This document shows, in pieces, positions 7,245-15,919 of a stretch of DNA of 34,078 nucleotides (position 1 is its first letter; each line of letters opens with the position of its first letter). The DNA comes from Comamonadaceae bacterium (GTDB taxonomy: Bacteria; Pseudomonadota; Gammaproteobacteria; Burkholderiales; Burkholderiaceae_C): contig CANJQN010000048.1 in the NCBI GenBank assembly GCA_947476465.1, positions 1 through 34,078 on the forward strand, read 5' to 3'. Below the pieces are notes generated by a model. That model saw nothing but the letters and a program-made list of their open reading frames with translations, was not told the DNA's origin and did no database searches. Position numbers and translations under genes: made by a program.

Positions 7245-7934
7245 TCAGAAGTGGAACCGCGAGGGTTCGGGAAAATGCGCCAGGCGCGGCGCCACCGTGT
7301 CCCAGCGCTGGGCCGTGGTGTGGCTGTTCGGGCCGGTGCGGGTGATGAGCGTGGCGCGCATCATGGGCTGTTCGCCCACGATCGCCAACAGCCGGCCGCC
7401 CACCTTCAGTTGCGCGAGCAGGGCCGGCGGCACCTGGGCCACCGAGCCAGACAGCACGATCACGTCGAACGGGCCTTCGCCGGGCAGGCCGGCGGCGCCG
7501 TCGGCCTCGCGCACCTCGACGTTCTTGACACCAGCGCGCGCCAGGTTGGCGCGCGCCCGCACGGCCAGGGCGGGGTCGATCTCGAGGCTGACCACGCGCT
7601 GGGCCAGGCCCGCCAGCAAGGCGGCCATGTAGCCCGAGCCGGTGCCCACCTCCAGCACGCTATCGGTCGGCTTCAGGTCGACCTCTTGCAGCATGCGGGC
7701 CTCGACCTTGGGCGCCAGCATGCTGCGCCCGCTGGCCATGGCGGCCTCGGTGGGCTCGGCCAGCGGCAGCTCCATGTCGACAAAGGCCAGGGCCCGGTGG
7801 GCCGGCGGCACGAATTGCTCGCGATGCAGGCGCCAGAGCAGCTCCAGCACCTTCGGGTCGAGCACATCCCAGGGGCGGATCTGCTGCTCGATCATGTTGA
7901 AGCGGGTTTTTTCGAGGGCGTCGGAAGTCATCAT
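7245..7934 (-). CDS. PCMT-family methyltransferase (protein-L-isoaspartate O-methyltransferase-like)
   Basis: A 229-residue SAM-dependent methyltransferase of the PCMT fold. Motif I is VLEVGTGSGYMAALLAG (residues 93-109) and motif II PFDVIVLSGSVAQVPPALLAQLK follows. Canonical Pcm repairs isoaspartyl residues and has a GQTIS-type active-site loop before motif I. Here the equivalent stretch reads ASGRSMLAPK (about 67-76), so the substrate may differ and the Pcm name is uncertain. Two ATGs stand in tandem (7934 and 7931). The gene lies between the RND pump (29-base gap) and tolC (17-base gap), all on one strand, so it is co-transcribed with the efflux genes. I recall PCMT-like genes next to tolC in related Burkholderiales. 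Confidence 0.85.
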   Translation of the reverse strand: MMTSDALEKTRFNMIEQQIRPWDVLDPKVLELLWRLHREQFVPPAHRALAFVDMELPLAEPTEAAMASGRSMLAPKVEARMLQEVDLKPTDSVLEVGTGSGYMAALLAGLAQRVVSLEIDPALAVRARANLARAGVKNVEVREADGAAGLPGEGPFDVIVLSGSVAQVPPALLAQLKVGGRLLAIVGEQPMMRATLITRTGPNSHTTAQRWDTVAPRLAHFPEPSRFHF

Positions 7935-7963
7935 GGCGCGAAAAGGGGTGATCAGGCTGGCGT

Positions 7964-10900
7964 TCAGGACAAACCCCCCATTCTAGAAGCCGGCGGTGGG
8001 GCCGGGCCCCAGCGCCGGCGCAGCCAGGCGGCCAGGTCGTCAAGGTAACAGTACACCACGGGCACTACCACCAGCGTGAGCAGCGAGGAGGTGATCACGC
8101 CGCCGATCACGGCCTGGCCCATCGGCGCGCGCTGCTCGGATCCCTCGGTGAGCGCCAAGGCCAGGGGCAGCATGCCGAAGATCATGGCCAGCGTGGTCAT
8201 GAGAATGGGGCGCAGGCGCACCCGGGCGGCAGTGAGCAGGGCCTCGGTGCGCTCCATGCCCCCCTGGCGCGCACGGATGGCGAAATCCACCAGCAAGATC
8301 GCGTTCTTGGTCACCAGGCCCATGAGCATCACCACGCCAATGATGGAAAACAGCGACAGCGTGGAGCGAAACAGCATCAGCGCCAACACCACGCCGATCA
8401 GCGTGAGCGGCAGCGAGCTCATGAGGGCCAGGGGCTGCAGGAAGCTGCGGAACTGGCTGGCCAGAATCATGTAGATGAAGATCACGCCCAGGGCCAGGGC
8501 CGACACCGCATAGTTGAACGACTCAGCCATGTTGCGAGCCGAGCCACTGAACTGCGCACGGTAGCCGGGCGGCATGGCGATGGACGCCAGCTGCGCGCTG
8601 ATGTCGTCCGTGACCTGGCCGGCCGAGCGGCCTTGCGCATTGGCGTTGATGGCGACCTCGCGGGTGAGCTCGCGGCGGTTGATCTGGTTGGGACCGGTGG
8701 TCTCGCGCACGTCGGCCACCTGGGCCAGCCGCACGATGCGGGTGCCGCCATCGGGCGCGGCCACGGCAAAGGGCAGGCGCCCCAGTTGCTGCGGCAGGTT
8801 GCGGGCCTCGGGCGCCAGACGCACGATCACGTCGTAGGTCTGGTCGTCGGCCGCGCGCCAGTTGCCCACGGTCTGCCCGGCCACCAGGGTGCGCAGCGGC
8901 GCGGCCAATTGGGCCACCGACAGGCCCAGGTCCGACGCTGCGTCGCGCCGGATGTCCAGCGCCACAACCGGCTTGTCGGGCTTGAGGCTGGAGTCCAGGT
9001 CGACCAGGCCCGGGATGTCGCGGATGCGCGCCAGCACCAGGGCCGACAGGCGCTCGAGCTCCTTGAGGTCGGGCCCCAGCAACGAGAATTCGATCTGCTT
9101 GTTGCCGCCCACCGAATCGAGCAGGCCGGCGTGGGTGACGGTGACGCCTGGCACCTGCCGCAGCCGCTGGCGCAGCACGTCGGACATCTCGTCGACGCTG
9201 CGCTGGCGCTGATGGCGGTCGACCAGCCGCACATAGACCGAGGCGTAGATCTTGCCCTGGGCGCTGCCGCTGTTGATGGTGGCCAGGGTGTAGCGCGCCT
9301 CGGGAAACTCGCGCACGATGGCCTCGACCTGCCGGGCCTTGGCCTCGGTCAGCTCCAGCGAGGAGCCCACCGGCGTGTTGAAGGTCACCGTCAGCTCGGA
9401 GAAGTCGGCCTTGGGCACGAACTCGGTGCCCAGGAGCGGCACCATGGCCACACTGGCCCCGAAGATGCCCAGGGCCGCGAACACCGTAGCCAGGCGGTGC
9501 TTGAGCGACCAGCGCAGGATGGTCTGGTAGCCCTGCGCCAGCGCTTCGGTGGCGCGGTCGAACCAGCCGGTGACGCGGCCGATGGTGCGGTCGTAGAGGG
9601 TGCGCGCCTCGTGGGGCTTGCCGTGGCGGTCGATTTCCGGGTCGTGCCAGATCGACGACAGCATGGGGTCGAGCGTGAAACTCACGAACATCGAGATCAG
9701 CACCGCCGCCACGATGGTGATGCCGAACTCGTGGAAGAACTTGCCGATGATGCCGCCCATGAAGCCAATCGGCAGGAACACCGCGACGATGGAAAACGTG
9801 GTGGCCAGCACCGCCAGCCCGATCTCCTGGGTGCCGTCCATCGCGGCCTGAAACGGCGGCTTGCCCATTTGCACATGGCGCACGATGTTCTCGCGCACCA
9901 CGATCGCGTCGTCGATCAGCAGGCCCACGCACAGCGACAGCGCCATCAGCGTCACCATGTTCACGGTGAAGCCGAACAGGTCCATGAAAAAGAAGGTGCC
10001 GATCAGCGCGATGGGCAGCGTCAGGCCGGTGATGACCGTCGAGCGCCATGAGTTGAGAAACAGGAACACGATCAGCACCGTGAGCAGGGCGCCTTCGATC
10101 AGCGTGCGGCGCACGTTGTCCACCGCCACCCGGATCGGGCGTGAGCCGTCGAAGATGGGCTCCAGGCGCACGCCGGGCGGCAGCTGGCCCTGCATTTCGG
10201 CAAGGGTCTTGTTCAGTCCGTCGATGACCGCGATGGTGTTCTCGTCCTGCGACTTCTGCACCGACAGCAGCAGCGTGCGCTCACCGTTGCGCAAGGCCAG
10301 GCTCTCGATCTCCTGGGTGCCGTCGCTGACGCGGGCCACCTGCTGCAGGCGCACCGGCGTGCCGCCACGGCGCGCGACGATGATGCGGCCGAAGTCTTCG
10401 GGCCTGGCGATGCGCGCGTCCAGCTGCACCACTCGCTCGGACGTGGGCGAGCGCAGCGTGCCCACCGGCAGTTCCTGGTTCTCGCCGCGCACTGCGGCCA
10501 CCACCTGATCGGCGGTGATGCCCATCGCCTCCATGGCTGCCGGGTCGAGGTACAGCGAGATTTCGCGCTTGGAGCCGCCCACCAGCGTGACCGAGCCGAC
10601 GCCGCGCACGTTTTCGAGCCGCTTCTTGAGCACCTGGTCGGCCCAGGCGGTGAGCTCCACCGGGCTGGGCGCCTGGCCCTGGCCAGCGACCGGCAGCACG
10701 GCCAATGACCAGATGGCGCGCCCGGCGGGGTCAAAGCGCAGCACGCGCGGCTCCTTGACCTCGGTGCGAAAGCTCGCCCGCACCGCCGCCACCTTCTCGC
10801 GCACGTCTTCGGCGGCCTTGCGGCCGTCGATGTGCAGCGCAAACTCGATGATCACCAGCGACTGGCTCTCGGAGCTGCGCGAGGTGAGGTTGTTGATGCC

Positions 10901-11125
10901 GGAGATGGAGTTGACCGCTTCCTCGATCTTGCGGCTGACCTCGGTCTCGACGATGCCCGGGGCGGCGCCGGGATAGTCGGTCTGCACCACCACCACCGGG
11001 AAGTCGATGCTGGGGAACTGGTCGACCTGCAGGCGCTGCAGGCTGAACAGCCCCATCACCACCAGCGCCATCATCATCATGGTGGCGAACACCGGATTGT
11101 TCAGACTGACACGGGTGAACCACAT
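7964..11125 (-). CDS. RND-family multidrug efflux pump, inner-membrane subunit
   Basis: A 1053-residue AcrB/MexB-like proton-driven antiporter (HAE1 family) and the energised part of the tripartite pump. The first transmembrane helix starts at about residue 10 (FATMMMMALVVMGLFSL). The proton-relay pair is present in TM4 (GLLIDDAIVVREN, Asp405-Asp406) and the partner lysine in the TM10 motif LMGLVTKNAILLVDFA. Two large periplasmic loops follow TM1 and TM7. Length is normal (about 1030-1060). It starts five bases after the adaptor gene ends. The N-terminus VSLNNPVFATMMM and the SIDFPVVVVQTDYPGA stretch are typical of Burkholderiales RND pumps adjacent to TetR regulators. Substrates cannot be deduced. 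Confidence 0.95.
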   Translation of the reverse strand: MWFTRVSLNNPVFATMMMMALVVMGLFSLQRLQVDQFPSIDFPVVVVQTDYPGAAPGIVETEVSRKIEEAVNSISGINNLTSRSSESQSLVIIEFALHIDGRKAAEDVREKVAAVRASFRTEVKEPRVLRFDPAGRAIWSLAVLPVAGQGQAPSPVELTAWADQVLKKRLENVRGVGSVTLVGGSKREISLYLDPAAMEAMGITADQVVAAVRGENQELPVGTLRSPTSERVVQLDARIARPEDFGRIIVARRGGTPVRLQQVARVSDGTQEIESLALRNGERTLLLSVQKSQDENTIAVIDGLNKTLAEMQGQLPPGVRLEPIFDGSRPIRVAVDNVRRTLIEGALLTVLIVFLFLNSWRSTVITGLTLPIALIGTFFFMDLFGFTVNMVTLMALSLCVGLLIDDAIVVRENIVRHVQMGKPPFQAAMDGTQEIGLAVLATTFSIVAVFLPIGFMGGIIGKFFHEFGITIVAAVLISMFVSFTLDPMLSSIWHDPEIDRHGKPHEARTLYDRTIGRVTGWFDRATEALAQGYQTILRWSLKHRLATVFAALGIFGASVAMVPLLGTEFVPKADFSELTVTFNTPVGSSLELTEAKARQVEAIVREFPEARYTLATINSGSAQGKIYASVYVRLVDRHQRQRSVDEMSDVLRQRLRQVPGVTVTHAGLLDSVGGNKQIEFSLLGPDLKELERLSALVLARIRDIPGLVDLDSSLKPDKPVVALDIRRDAASDLGLSVAQLAAPLRTLVAGQTVGNWRAADDQTYDVIVRLAPEARNLPQQLGRLPFAVAAPDGGTRIVRLAQVADVRETTGPNQINRRELTREVAINANAQGRSAGQVTDDISAQLASIAMPPGYRAQFSGSARNMAESFNYAVSALALGVIFIYMILASQFRSFLQPLALMSSLPLTLIGVVLALMLFRSTLSLFSIIGVVMLMGLVTKNAILLVDFAIRARQGGMERTEALLTAARVRLRPILMTTLAMIFGMLPLALALTEGSEQRAPMGQAVIGGVITSSLLTLVVVPVVYCYLDDLAAWLRRRWGPAPPPASRMGGLS

Positions 11126-11130
11126 GCCGC

Positions 11131-12351
11131 TCAGTCCTTGGCGGTGACGGTTCGGGCGGGGACGGCCGCTGCCGCCGCGCCAGGCAAAGCACGGGGCGAT
11201 GCGGCGGGCGAACTCGAAGGCGCCTGGGCCGGCGCGCTGGCCTCAGCACTCAACTTCACCCGCGTGCCCTCGCGCAGCGCGCCCACATGGCCGCGCAGGA
11301 CCAGCGCGCCGGCCGGCAGGCCTTCCACCGCCACCAGCGTGTCGCCTTCATCGGCGGAACGCACGCCCGTTTGCACCGCGCGATGCACGATGCGCTCGGC
11401 CTCGATCAGTTGCACATAGGCGCTGGGTTTGTCATTGCGAACCGCCGACAGTGGCACGGCCAGGGCCTGCACCCGCCCCGTCTCGACCTGCCCCTGGGCG
11501 AACAGGCCCTGGCGCAGACCGGCTTGCGCCTGCACGCTCAGGTAGGCCACCACGCTGCGGCTGCCCGCCTGCGCACTGGGGTTGATGCGCGTCACGCGCG
11601 CTGTGATGCGGCCCGGGGCGCCTTCCACATCGAGCACCGCTGTCTGGCCGACCCGCAGGCGCACCGAGTCGGCGGCGGTCAGCGTGGCTTCGAGTTCCAG
11701 TTGGCGCGGGTCGACGATCTCGACCACCCGCGCGTCAATGGGCAAGCGCTCGCCCGGCTGCGCCAGCCGCTGCGACACCACGCCGGCGATGGGCGCGCGC
11801 AGCACCGAGTCGTCCAGCGACTTGCGGGCCAGTTCCAGCGCGGCCAGCACCGCCTTGTGATTGGCGTGGGCGGCGGCCAGGTTGCTCTGCGAGGCTTCCA
11901 ATGCGGTACGGGAGATGAAACCCTGGTCGACCAGCGCGCGGTTGTTGTCGAACTGGCGCTGGGCCAGATCGATCTGGGCGCGGGCGGCGTCGGCCTGCTC
12001 TCGCGCCTGCTGCAACCGGGCGCGCGATTCGGTGGGGTCGATGTGCGCGAGCTCCTGGCCGGCGCGCACCGAGTCGCCCTCGCGCACCGTCAGGCCCTGC
12101 AGCTCGCCGGGCACACGTACGCGCACCATGGCCGCGTTCACCGCCCGCAGCGAGCCCGACAGGGGAACGGACTGCAGCAGCTCACGCGCTTGGACGCGGG
12201 CCAGGTCGGCGGCAGCCAGCTCAACCACTGGCTCGGCGCGCTGGACCGCCGCTGGCGCCTTGGCCTGCTTCGGTGTGTAGCGTTGCCAGCCCCACAGGCC
12301 GGCGAGCAAGGCCACGGCCAGCACGGCCCACCACAGGGCTTTGCGCTTCAT
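11131..12351 (-). CDS. RND efflux membrane-fusion (adaptor) subunit
   Basis: A 406-residue periplasmic adaptor of the AcrA/MexA/MdtA class. An N-terminal membrane anchor (ALWWAVLAVALLAGLWGW, residues 5-22) lacks a lipobox cysteine, so it is probably anchored rather than lipidated. The biotinyl-lipoyl half-motifs (VPGELQGLTVREGDSVRAGQ and LRAPIAGVVSQRLAQPGE) flank an alpha-helical hairpin at about 110-180. A beta-barrel domain follows and the tail is Ala/Pro/Ser-rich. The ATG at 12351 is chosen because it overlaps the tetR stop (atga) and places the anchor at the N-terminus. The long upstream extension in the same frame belongs to tetR sequence read in another frame. It joins the pump to the TolC channel. 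Confidence 0.93.
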   Translation of the reverse strand: MKRKALWWAVLAVALLAGLWGWQRYTPKQAKAPAAVQRAEPVVELAAADLARVQARELLQSVPLSGSLRAVNAAMVRVRVPGELQGLTVREGDSVRAGQELAHIDPTESRARLQQAREQADAARAQIDLAQRQFDNNRALVDQGFISRTALEASQSNLAAAHANHKAVLAALELARKSLDDSVLRAPIAGVVSQRLAQPGERLPIDARVVEIVDPRQLELEATLTAADSVRLRVGQTAVLDVEGAPGRITARVTRINPSAQAGSRSVVAYLSVQAQAGLRQGLFAQGQVETGRVQALAVPLSAVRNDKPSAYVQLIEAERIVHRAVQTGVRSADEGDTLVAVEGLPAGALVLRGHVGALREGTRVKLSAEASAPAQAPSSSPAASPRALPGAAAAAVPARTVTAKD

Positions 12352-13022
12352 TGGCCGGACTCCGCGGGCCGCACGCACAGGCCGCGCAGCAGCGTCACGG
12401 CCTGTGCGGCGATGTAGCGCTGCGGGTCGATCGGCATACGGCCGGCGCCGCAGCCCAGGGAGTGCTTGTGCAACACCAGAAAGATCATCGGGGCCACCAA
12501 GGTGTAGATCGCATAGTCGATGTCGGCAATGGCGAACTCGCCGCGCGCCAAGCCGCGTTCGAGTACGCGGCGCAGCAGGCTGTGGCAGGGTGCGATCACC
12601 TCGCGTTCGTAGAAGGCCACCACATCGGGAAAGTTTTGCGCCTCGCTGAACATGAGCTTGGTAATACCGGAGGCCCGGGTGGTTCCAATCCGGTCCCACC
12701 AGGCATTCAGGCACATGCGCACCAGCTCCGCGCTGCTGCCTTGCCAGGCTTCGAACTGCTCGTTCCATTCGGCAAAGCAGTCGATGATGCTGTGGCGCAC
12801 CACCGCCTTGAACAGCTCTTCCTTGCTGCCGTAGTAGAGAAACAGCGTGCCCTTGGACACGCCAGCCCGCGCGGCGATCTCCTCGACCCGCGCGGCGGCG
12901 AAGCCTTTTTCGACAAACAGGTCGAGCGCCGCTTCAATCAGCTCGCCCGGACGTGCTTCCTTGCGGCGCCCGCGCCGGGACGGCTGCTCATCAGTGGGTG
13001 TGTCGGGGGTGGGCGAGGGCAC
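12348..13022 (-). CDS. TetR-family repressor of the efflux operon
   Basis: A 224-residue regulator with an N-terminal TetR helix-turn-helix (VEEIAARAGVSKGTLFLYYGSKEELFKAVV, in two pieces around residues 46-75) and a ligand-binding C-terminal domain. The start is taken as the GTG at 13022. No ATG or other start lies between it and the helix-turn-helix, and further upstream the frame runs through the promoter and operator. There is no obvious Shine-Dalgarno. The product begins with a Pro/Thr-rich tail of about 20 residues. Its stop overlaps the adaptor start, so it is the first gene of the efflux operon and probably represses itself and the pump by binding the palindrome at 13037-13050. The inducer is unknown. 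Confidence 0.9.
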   Translation of the reverse strand: MPSPTPDTPTDEQPSRRGRRKEARPGELIEAALDLFVEKGFAAARVEEIAARAGVSKGTLFLYYGSKEELFKAVVRHSIIDCFAEWNEQFEAWQGSSAELVRMCLNAWWDRIGTTRASGITKLMFSEAQNFPDVVAFYEREVIAPCHSLLRRVLERGLARGEFAIADIDYAIYTLVAPMIFLVLHKHSLGCGAGRMPIDPQRYIAAQAVTLLRGLCVRPAESGQ

Positions 13023-13036
13023 GGCGGGGGTTAATG

Positions 13037-13050
13037 ACTGACCGGTTAGT
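13037..13050. promoter_or_regulatory. Palindromic TetR-type operator
   Basis: The sequence actgaccggttagt is symmetric around the central accggt except for one mismatched pair. It lies 15 bases before the tetR start and just downstream of the -10 box, where a bound repressor would block initiation. Operators built on ACCGGT with flanking AGT/ACT are common for TetR regulators of RND pumps. That this TetR binds here is inferred. Confidence 0.7.
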
Positions 13051-13079
13051 AATATAACGAGGCAACGCGGCCGGGGCAA
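13051..13079 (-). promoter_or_regulatory. Sigma-70-like promoter of tetR-efflux operon
   Basis: On the minus strand ttgccc (13079-13074) and tatatt (13056-13051) are separated by 17 bases, a good -35/-10 arrangement. Transcription would begin near 13045-13042, within the operator palindrome, giving a leader of about 20 bases before the GTG start. Confidence 0.65.
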
Positions 13080-13108
13080 GCGCGAGGGAGACGGCGGGAA
13101 GGGTCGGC

Positions 13109-13876
13109 TCAGGCGCTCCAGCGCTGCACTTGCAAGGCCAGCCACTCGCGCAGCACGCGGCGCGACGCCAGCAGGCCCTCGCCGGAGGGCAGCCACTCGA
13201 AGATCGGGCCGCTGGTGGGCACCGGTTGCCCGGTGGGCGCAGGCAGCACCTCGAAGCCGGCCCGCTGAAACTCAAGCGTGGCCCGCGGCAGGTGCCAGGC
13301 GTCGCTGACCAGGGCGATGCGGCGGATGCGGTCGCGGTGCAGCAGGGCGGCGGTGCGGACGGCGTTCTCGCGGGTGTCGCGGGACAGCCCTTCAACCCAG
13401 CGGATGTCGAAGCCAAAATCCTGCCGGGCCACCAGCCGCGCGGCTTCGGCCTCCGTGGCGGTGCCACGGCCGGACCATCCGGCCCCACCGCTGAAGGCCA
13501 GGGGCAGGCCACTGACTCTTGCCAGGCGAACGCCGTAGCGCAGGCGCTGCAGCGTGGGAGCCGAGGGCTGGGGCACACCGTATTCAGGCGCCTCGGGCAG
13601 CACCCCACCGCCGAGCACCACCACTGCCTCCACGCGCGCACGGCGCAGCTCGACAAGGCCAACTGGCGCCACGTTCGGCAACAAGGCGCGGGCCAGCTCG
13701 ATGGAGACGGCGTGGCAGCTGAGAAACCACAGCATGCCCAGCCCGATCGTGCCGATGACCGTGCCGAAATTGCGCCCGGCCCGCAGCATCAGCAGCCCCA
13801 CGAAGGCGAGCAGCAGGGGGCCGGCCGGTGGCAACACCAGCGCGGCGACGATGGCTTTCAACAGTCCGGCTTCCAT
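13109..13876 (-). CDS. DUF218 (YdcF/ElyC-like) membrane protein
   Basis: A 255-residue inner-membrane protein with two N-terminal membrane segments (about residues 3-30, LLKAIVAALVLPPAGPLLL, and about 38-58, VIGTIGLGMLWFLSCH) followed by a DUF218 domain. The domain has its usual landmarks: VEAVVVLGGG, a Ser-Arg-Asp-Thr-Arg-Glu-Asn segment (SRDTRENAV) and ALVSDAWHLPRA. Length fits ElyC (about 260), implicated in peptidoglycan/lipid-carrier metabolism in E. coli, but the biochemical activity of this group is poorly defined. The ATG at 13876 is chosen because the membrane segment starts directly after it; further upstream the frame runs into the msrA coding strand. It is transcribed away from msrA and ends 86 bases before the tetR start. 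Confidence 0.85.
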   Translation of the reverse strand: MEAGLLKAIVAALVLPPAGPLLLAFVGLLMLRAGRNFGTVIGTIGLGMLWFLSCHAVSIELARALLPNVAPVGLVELRRARVEAVVVLGGGVLPEAPEYGVPQPSAPTLQRLRYGVRLARVSGLPLAFSGGAGWSGRGTATEAEAARLVARQDFGFDIRWVEGLSRDTRENAVRTAALLHRDRIRRIALVSDAWHLPRATLEFQRAGFEVLPAPTGQPVPTSGPIFEWLPSGEGLLASRRVLREWLALQVQRWSA

Positions 13877-13982
13877 GGCTGCGATGGTAGTCGTCCTCAG
13901 CCGGGCCCAGGCCGGAATGCAAGCCAGCCGCAAAGGGCAGGTTGAAGCAGCTACATTGGCAGGCTTCAAGGAGTTTTTTGCC

Positions 13983-14522
13983 ATGAGCCAACTGCAGGTG
14001 ATCGTGCTCGGAGGCGGCTGCTTCTGGTGCACCGAGGCGGTATACGTGAAGGTGCGCGGCGTGACGGACGTGGAGTCTGGCTACTGCAATGGTCAGCTCG
14101 AGCGCCCCAGCTACGAGCTGGTGTGCACCGGCACCACCGGCCACAACGAGGTGGTCAAGCTCACCTACGATCCGGCGCAGGTGAGCACGCGGCAGTTGCT
14201 TGAAATTTTCTTCGTCGTGCACGACCCCACCCAGCTCAATCGCCAGGGCAATGACGTGGGCACGCAATACCGCAGCGGCATCTACTTCACCACGCCCGAG
14301 CAACAGCAGGTGGCCGACGACCTGATCCGCGAGATGAACCAGGACAAGCTGTTTGGCGCGCCCGTCGTCACCGAGGTGCTGCCGCTGGCCAACTACTGGC
14401 CGGCCGAGGATTACCACCAGGACTTCTTCGAGAAAAATCCCTACCAGGGTTACTGCATGGCGGTGGCCGCGCCGAAGGTGGCGAAGTTTCGCAAGACGTT
14501 CGCGAATCTCTGCCGCGATTGA
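13983..14522 (+). CDS. msrA: Peptide-methionine (S)-S-oxide reductase
   Basis: A 179-residue repair enzyme that reduces methionine-S-sulfoxide in proteins using thioredoxin. The catalytic GGGCFWCTEAVY motif has the nucleophilic Cys13 and a second cysteine at 16. GTTGHNEVVKLTYDP, the substrate loop DPTQLNRQGNDVGTQYRS and the ending DFFEKNPYQGYC are characteristic. Extra cysteines (GYC and LCRD) near the C-terminus may be resolving residues. The ATG at 13983 has a good Shine-Dalgarno (aaggag, 13968-13973) nine bases upstream. It is divergent from the DUF218 gene with 106 bases between, and appears to be monocistronic. Confidence 0.96.
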   Translation: MSQLQVIVLGGGCFWCTEAVYVKVRGVTDVESGYCNGQLERPSYELVCTGTTGHNEVVKLTYDPAQVSTRQLLEIFFVVHDPTQLNRQGNDVGTQYRSGIYFTTPEQQQVADDLIREMNQDKLFGAPVVTEVLPLANYWPAEDYHQDFFEKNPYQGYCMAVAAPKVAKFRKTFANLCRD

Positions 14523-14739
14523 GAGGCGCAAAGCACTTCGCCCAATGCCGCCGCCGCCGCGCCGGCAACGATGCGGTCGCGGATCAGGCGAAGTGCCATG
14601 CGCCGGGTGCCCTTGCGGAAAGCCGGTGTCGGAAAGCCGGTTGTACGAATGGCCCATTTGGTTCAACATCGCCGGGACGCGCCGCATGTCGATGCTGCGC
14701 GTTTGCACGGCCAGGGTCGATGACATAGGAGACAGTTTC
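14523..14739. other. 217-bp intergenic region with inverted and direct repeats
   Basis: It contains a 10-bp inverted repeat (gcacttcgcc 14533-14542 with ggcgaagtgc 14587-14596) and a 12-bp direct repeat (cggaaagccggt at 14616-14627 and 14630-14641). A Shine-Dalgarno for the next gene is at 14727-14732. No promoter boxes are convincing. The repeats could be regulatory sites for the Bug/CoA cassette. Confidence 0.45.
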
Positions 14740-15723
14740 ATGATGGAATCCAGCACACGCAGGTCGGTCCTCGCATTGGGCTTGGCGCTCGCCGCCGGGA
14801 AGGGCGCTGCTCAAGCAGCTTATCCATCCAGGCCCATTCGCTTCCTGGTTGGATTTGCGCCAGGTAGCGCCACTGACACCATCGCCCGTGTCATTGCCAA
14901 TCATGTTGCCAACAGGCTCGGGCAAACCGTTCTGGTCGAAAACCGCCCGGGCGCCAATGGCATGCTGGCCGCCGCTGAAGTCGTGAAGGCTGCGGCTGAC
15001 GGCCATACCGTGTACTTCACGAGCTCCAGCACGATCACCGTCAATCCTCTTCTTTACAAGAAGATGCCCTATGACCCGACGAAGGACTTCCAGCCCGTCA
15101 CATTGGTGCTGTCGGCGCCCTTTATTCTTGTCATCAACCCGGACAAGAACCTGGGTGCGCCAGTGTCCAATCTGGCGGATCTGGTGCGGATCGCCAAGAG
15201 CACAACGGGCGGGCTCACCTATGGCTCCGCAGGGCTCGGAAACCTCACGCACTTCACGATGGAACTGCTCAGTCGTGAAGCGGGGTTGAAGCTCGTGCAT
15301 GTCCCGTACAAGGCGGCGACGCAGGCGCAAGCTGCGCTGCTTGCCAAGGAGATCGACATGGAGTTCGATACGCCCGGTGTATTGCCGCAGGTCACTGCGG
15401 GCAAATTGAAAGCGCTCGCCGTGTCAACCGCTCAGCGCTGGCGTGATTTGCCGGACGTGCCGACCGTCAGCGAATCGGGCTACCCTGGGTTCGAGACGGC
15501 ATTCTGGCTCGGGGCGTTGATGCCGGCGGGCACGCCGCCGAGCATTGTCAAGACCATGCATGATGCGATTGCGTCTGCTGGCGACGATGCGGCAGCGCGT
15601 ACCGCTCTCATGCGGCAAGGCAATCTTCACATGCTCAATCCCGAACAGTTCGCAGCGCGGATCAAGAAGGAGCTGGTGATCAACGCGGAGATCAATCGGC
15701 GAGCCAACGTCCAGCTGGACTGA
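14740..15723 (+). CDS. Bug-family (TctC-like) periplasmic solute receptor 1
   Basis: A 327-residue tripartite tricarboxylate receptor. The N-terminus carries a twin arginine (STRRSVLALGLALAAG, from residue 5) and a likely cleavage site at AQA/AYPSRP (about residue 26). The mature protein shows the Bug landmarks: YPSRPIRFLVGFAPGSATD, VENRPGANGMLAA, the VPYKAATQAQAALL segment, and LKALAVSTAQRWRDLPDVPT. Bug proteins bind small carboxylates or related acids with high affinity, and in Burkholderiales most occur without their own TctA/TctB permease, as here. The ATG at 14740 is seven bases after aggaga; a second ATG follows directly. The downstream crotonase and CoA-transferase genes suggest a carboxylic acid ligand that is later CoA-activated, an inference from context. 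Confidence 0.92.
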   Translation: MMESSTRRSVLALGLALAAGKGAAQAAYPSRPIRFLVGFAPGSATDTIARVIANHVANRLGQTVLVENRPGANGMLAAAEVVKAAADGHTVYFTSSSTITVNPLLYKKMPYDPTKDFQPVTLVLSAPFILVINPDKNLGAPVSNLADLVRIAKSTTGGLTYGSAGLGNLTHFTMELLSREAGLKLVHVPYKAATQAQAALLAKEIDMEFDTPGVLPQVTAGKLKALAVSTAQRWRDLPDVPTVSESGYPGFETAFWLGALMPAGTPPSIVKTMHDAIASAGDDAAARTALMRQGNLHMLNPEQFAARIKKELVINAEINRRANVQLD

Positions 15724-15919
15724 ACACGACGTCCGGGCCCACGGCAACATGCCTGTGCCGTCGAGTGCCTGGCACGTTCGGACAGTGAGCGAACGCCGGG
15801 TTTTGGGGTATACCCGGCTCTGGCGTAAGCTGCGGTGACATAAACTGTGAGCGGATGGCGTCGATCGTGATGAGCGGGCAAGGCGAGGCGCCGCCTTCAA
15901 ATGCGGGAGTCAAACCATC
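15724..15919. other. 196-bp intergenic region
   Basis: It contains a 7-bp hairpin (gccgggt 15795-15801 with acccggc 15812-15818) without a T-run. This may be a weak terminator or regulatory structure between the first Bug gene and the crotonase gene. No clear promoter is seen. The gap means that co-transcription of the two genes is likely but not certain. Confidence 0.35.

Noticed and set aside
5836..7632. 598-codon plus-strand frame across tolC and the methyltransferase
   Set aside because: It lies antisense to two well-supported genes and its translation is rich in Gly/His/Gln without any domain.
12352..12768. Upstream extension of the adaptor frame
   Set aside because: It overlaps the whole TetR C-terminal domain in another frame. 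The ATG at 12351 gives the expected membrane anchor and a stop/start overlap.
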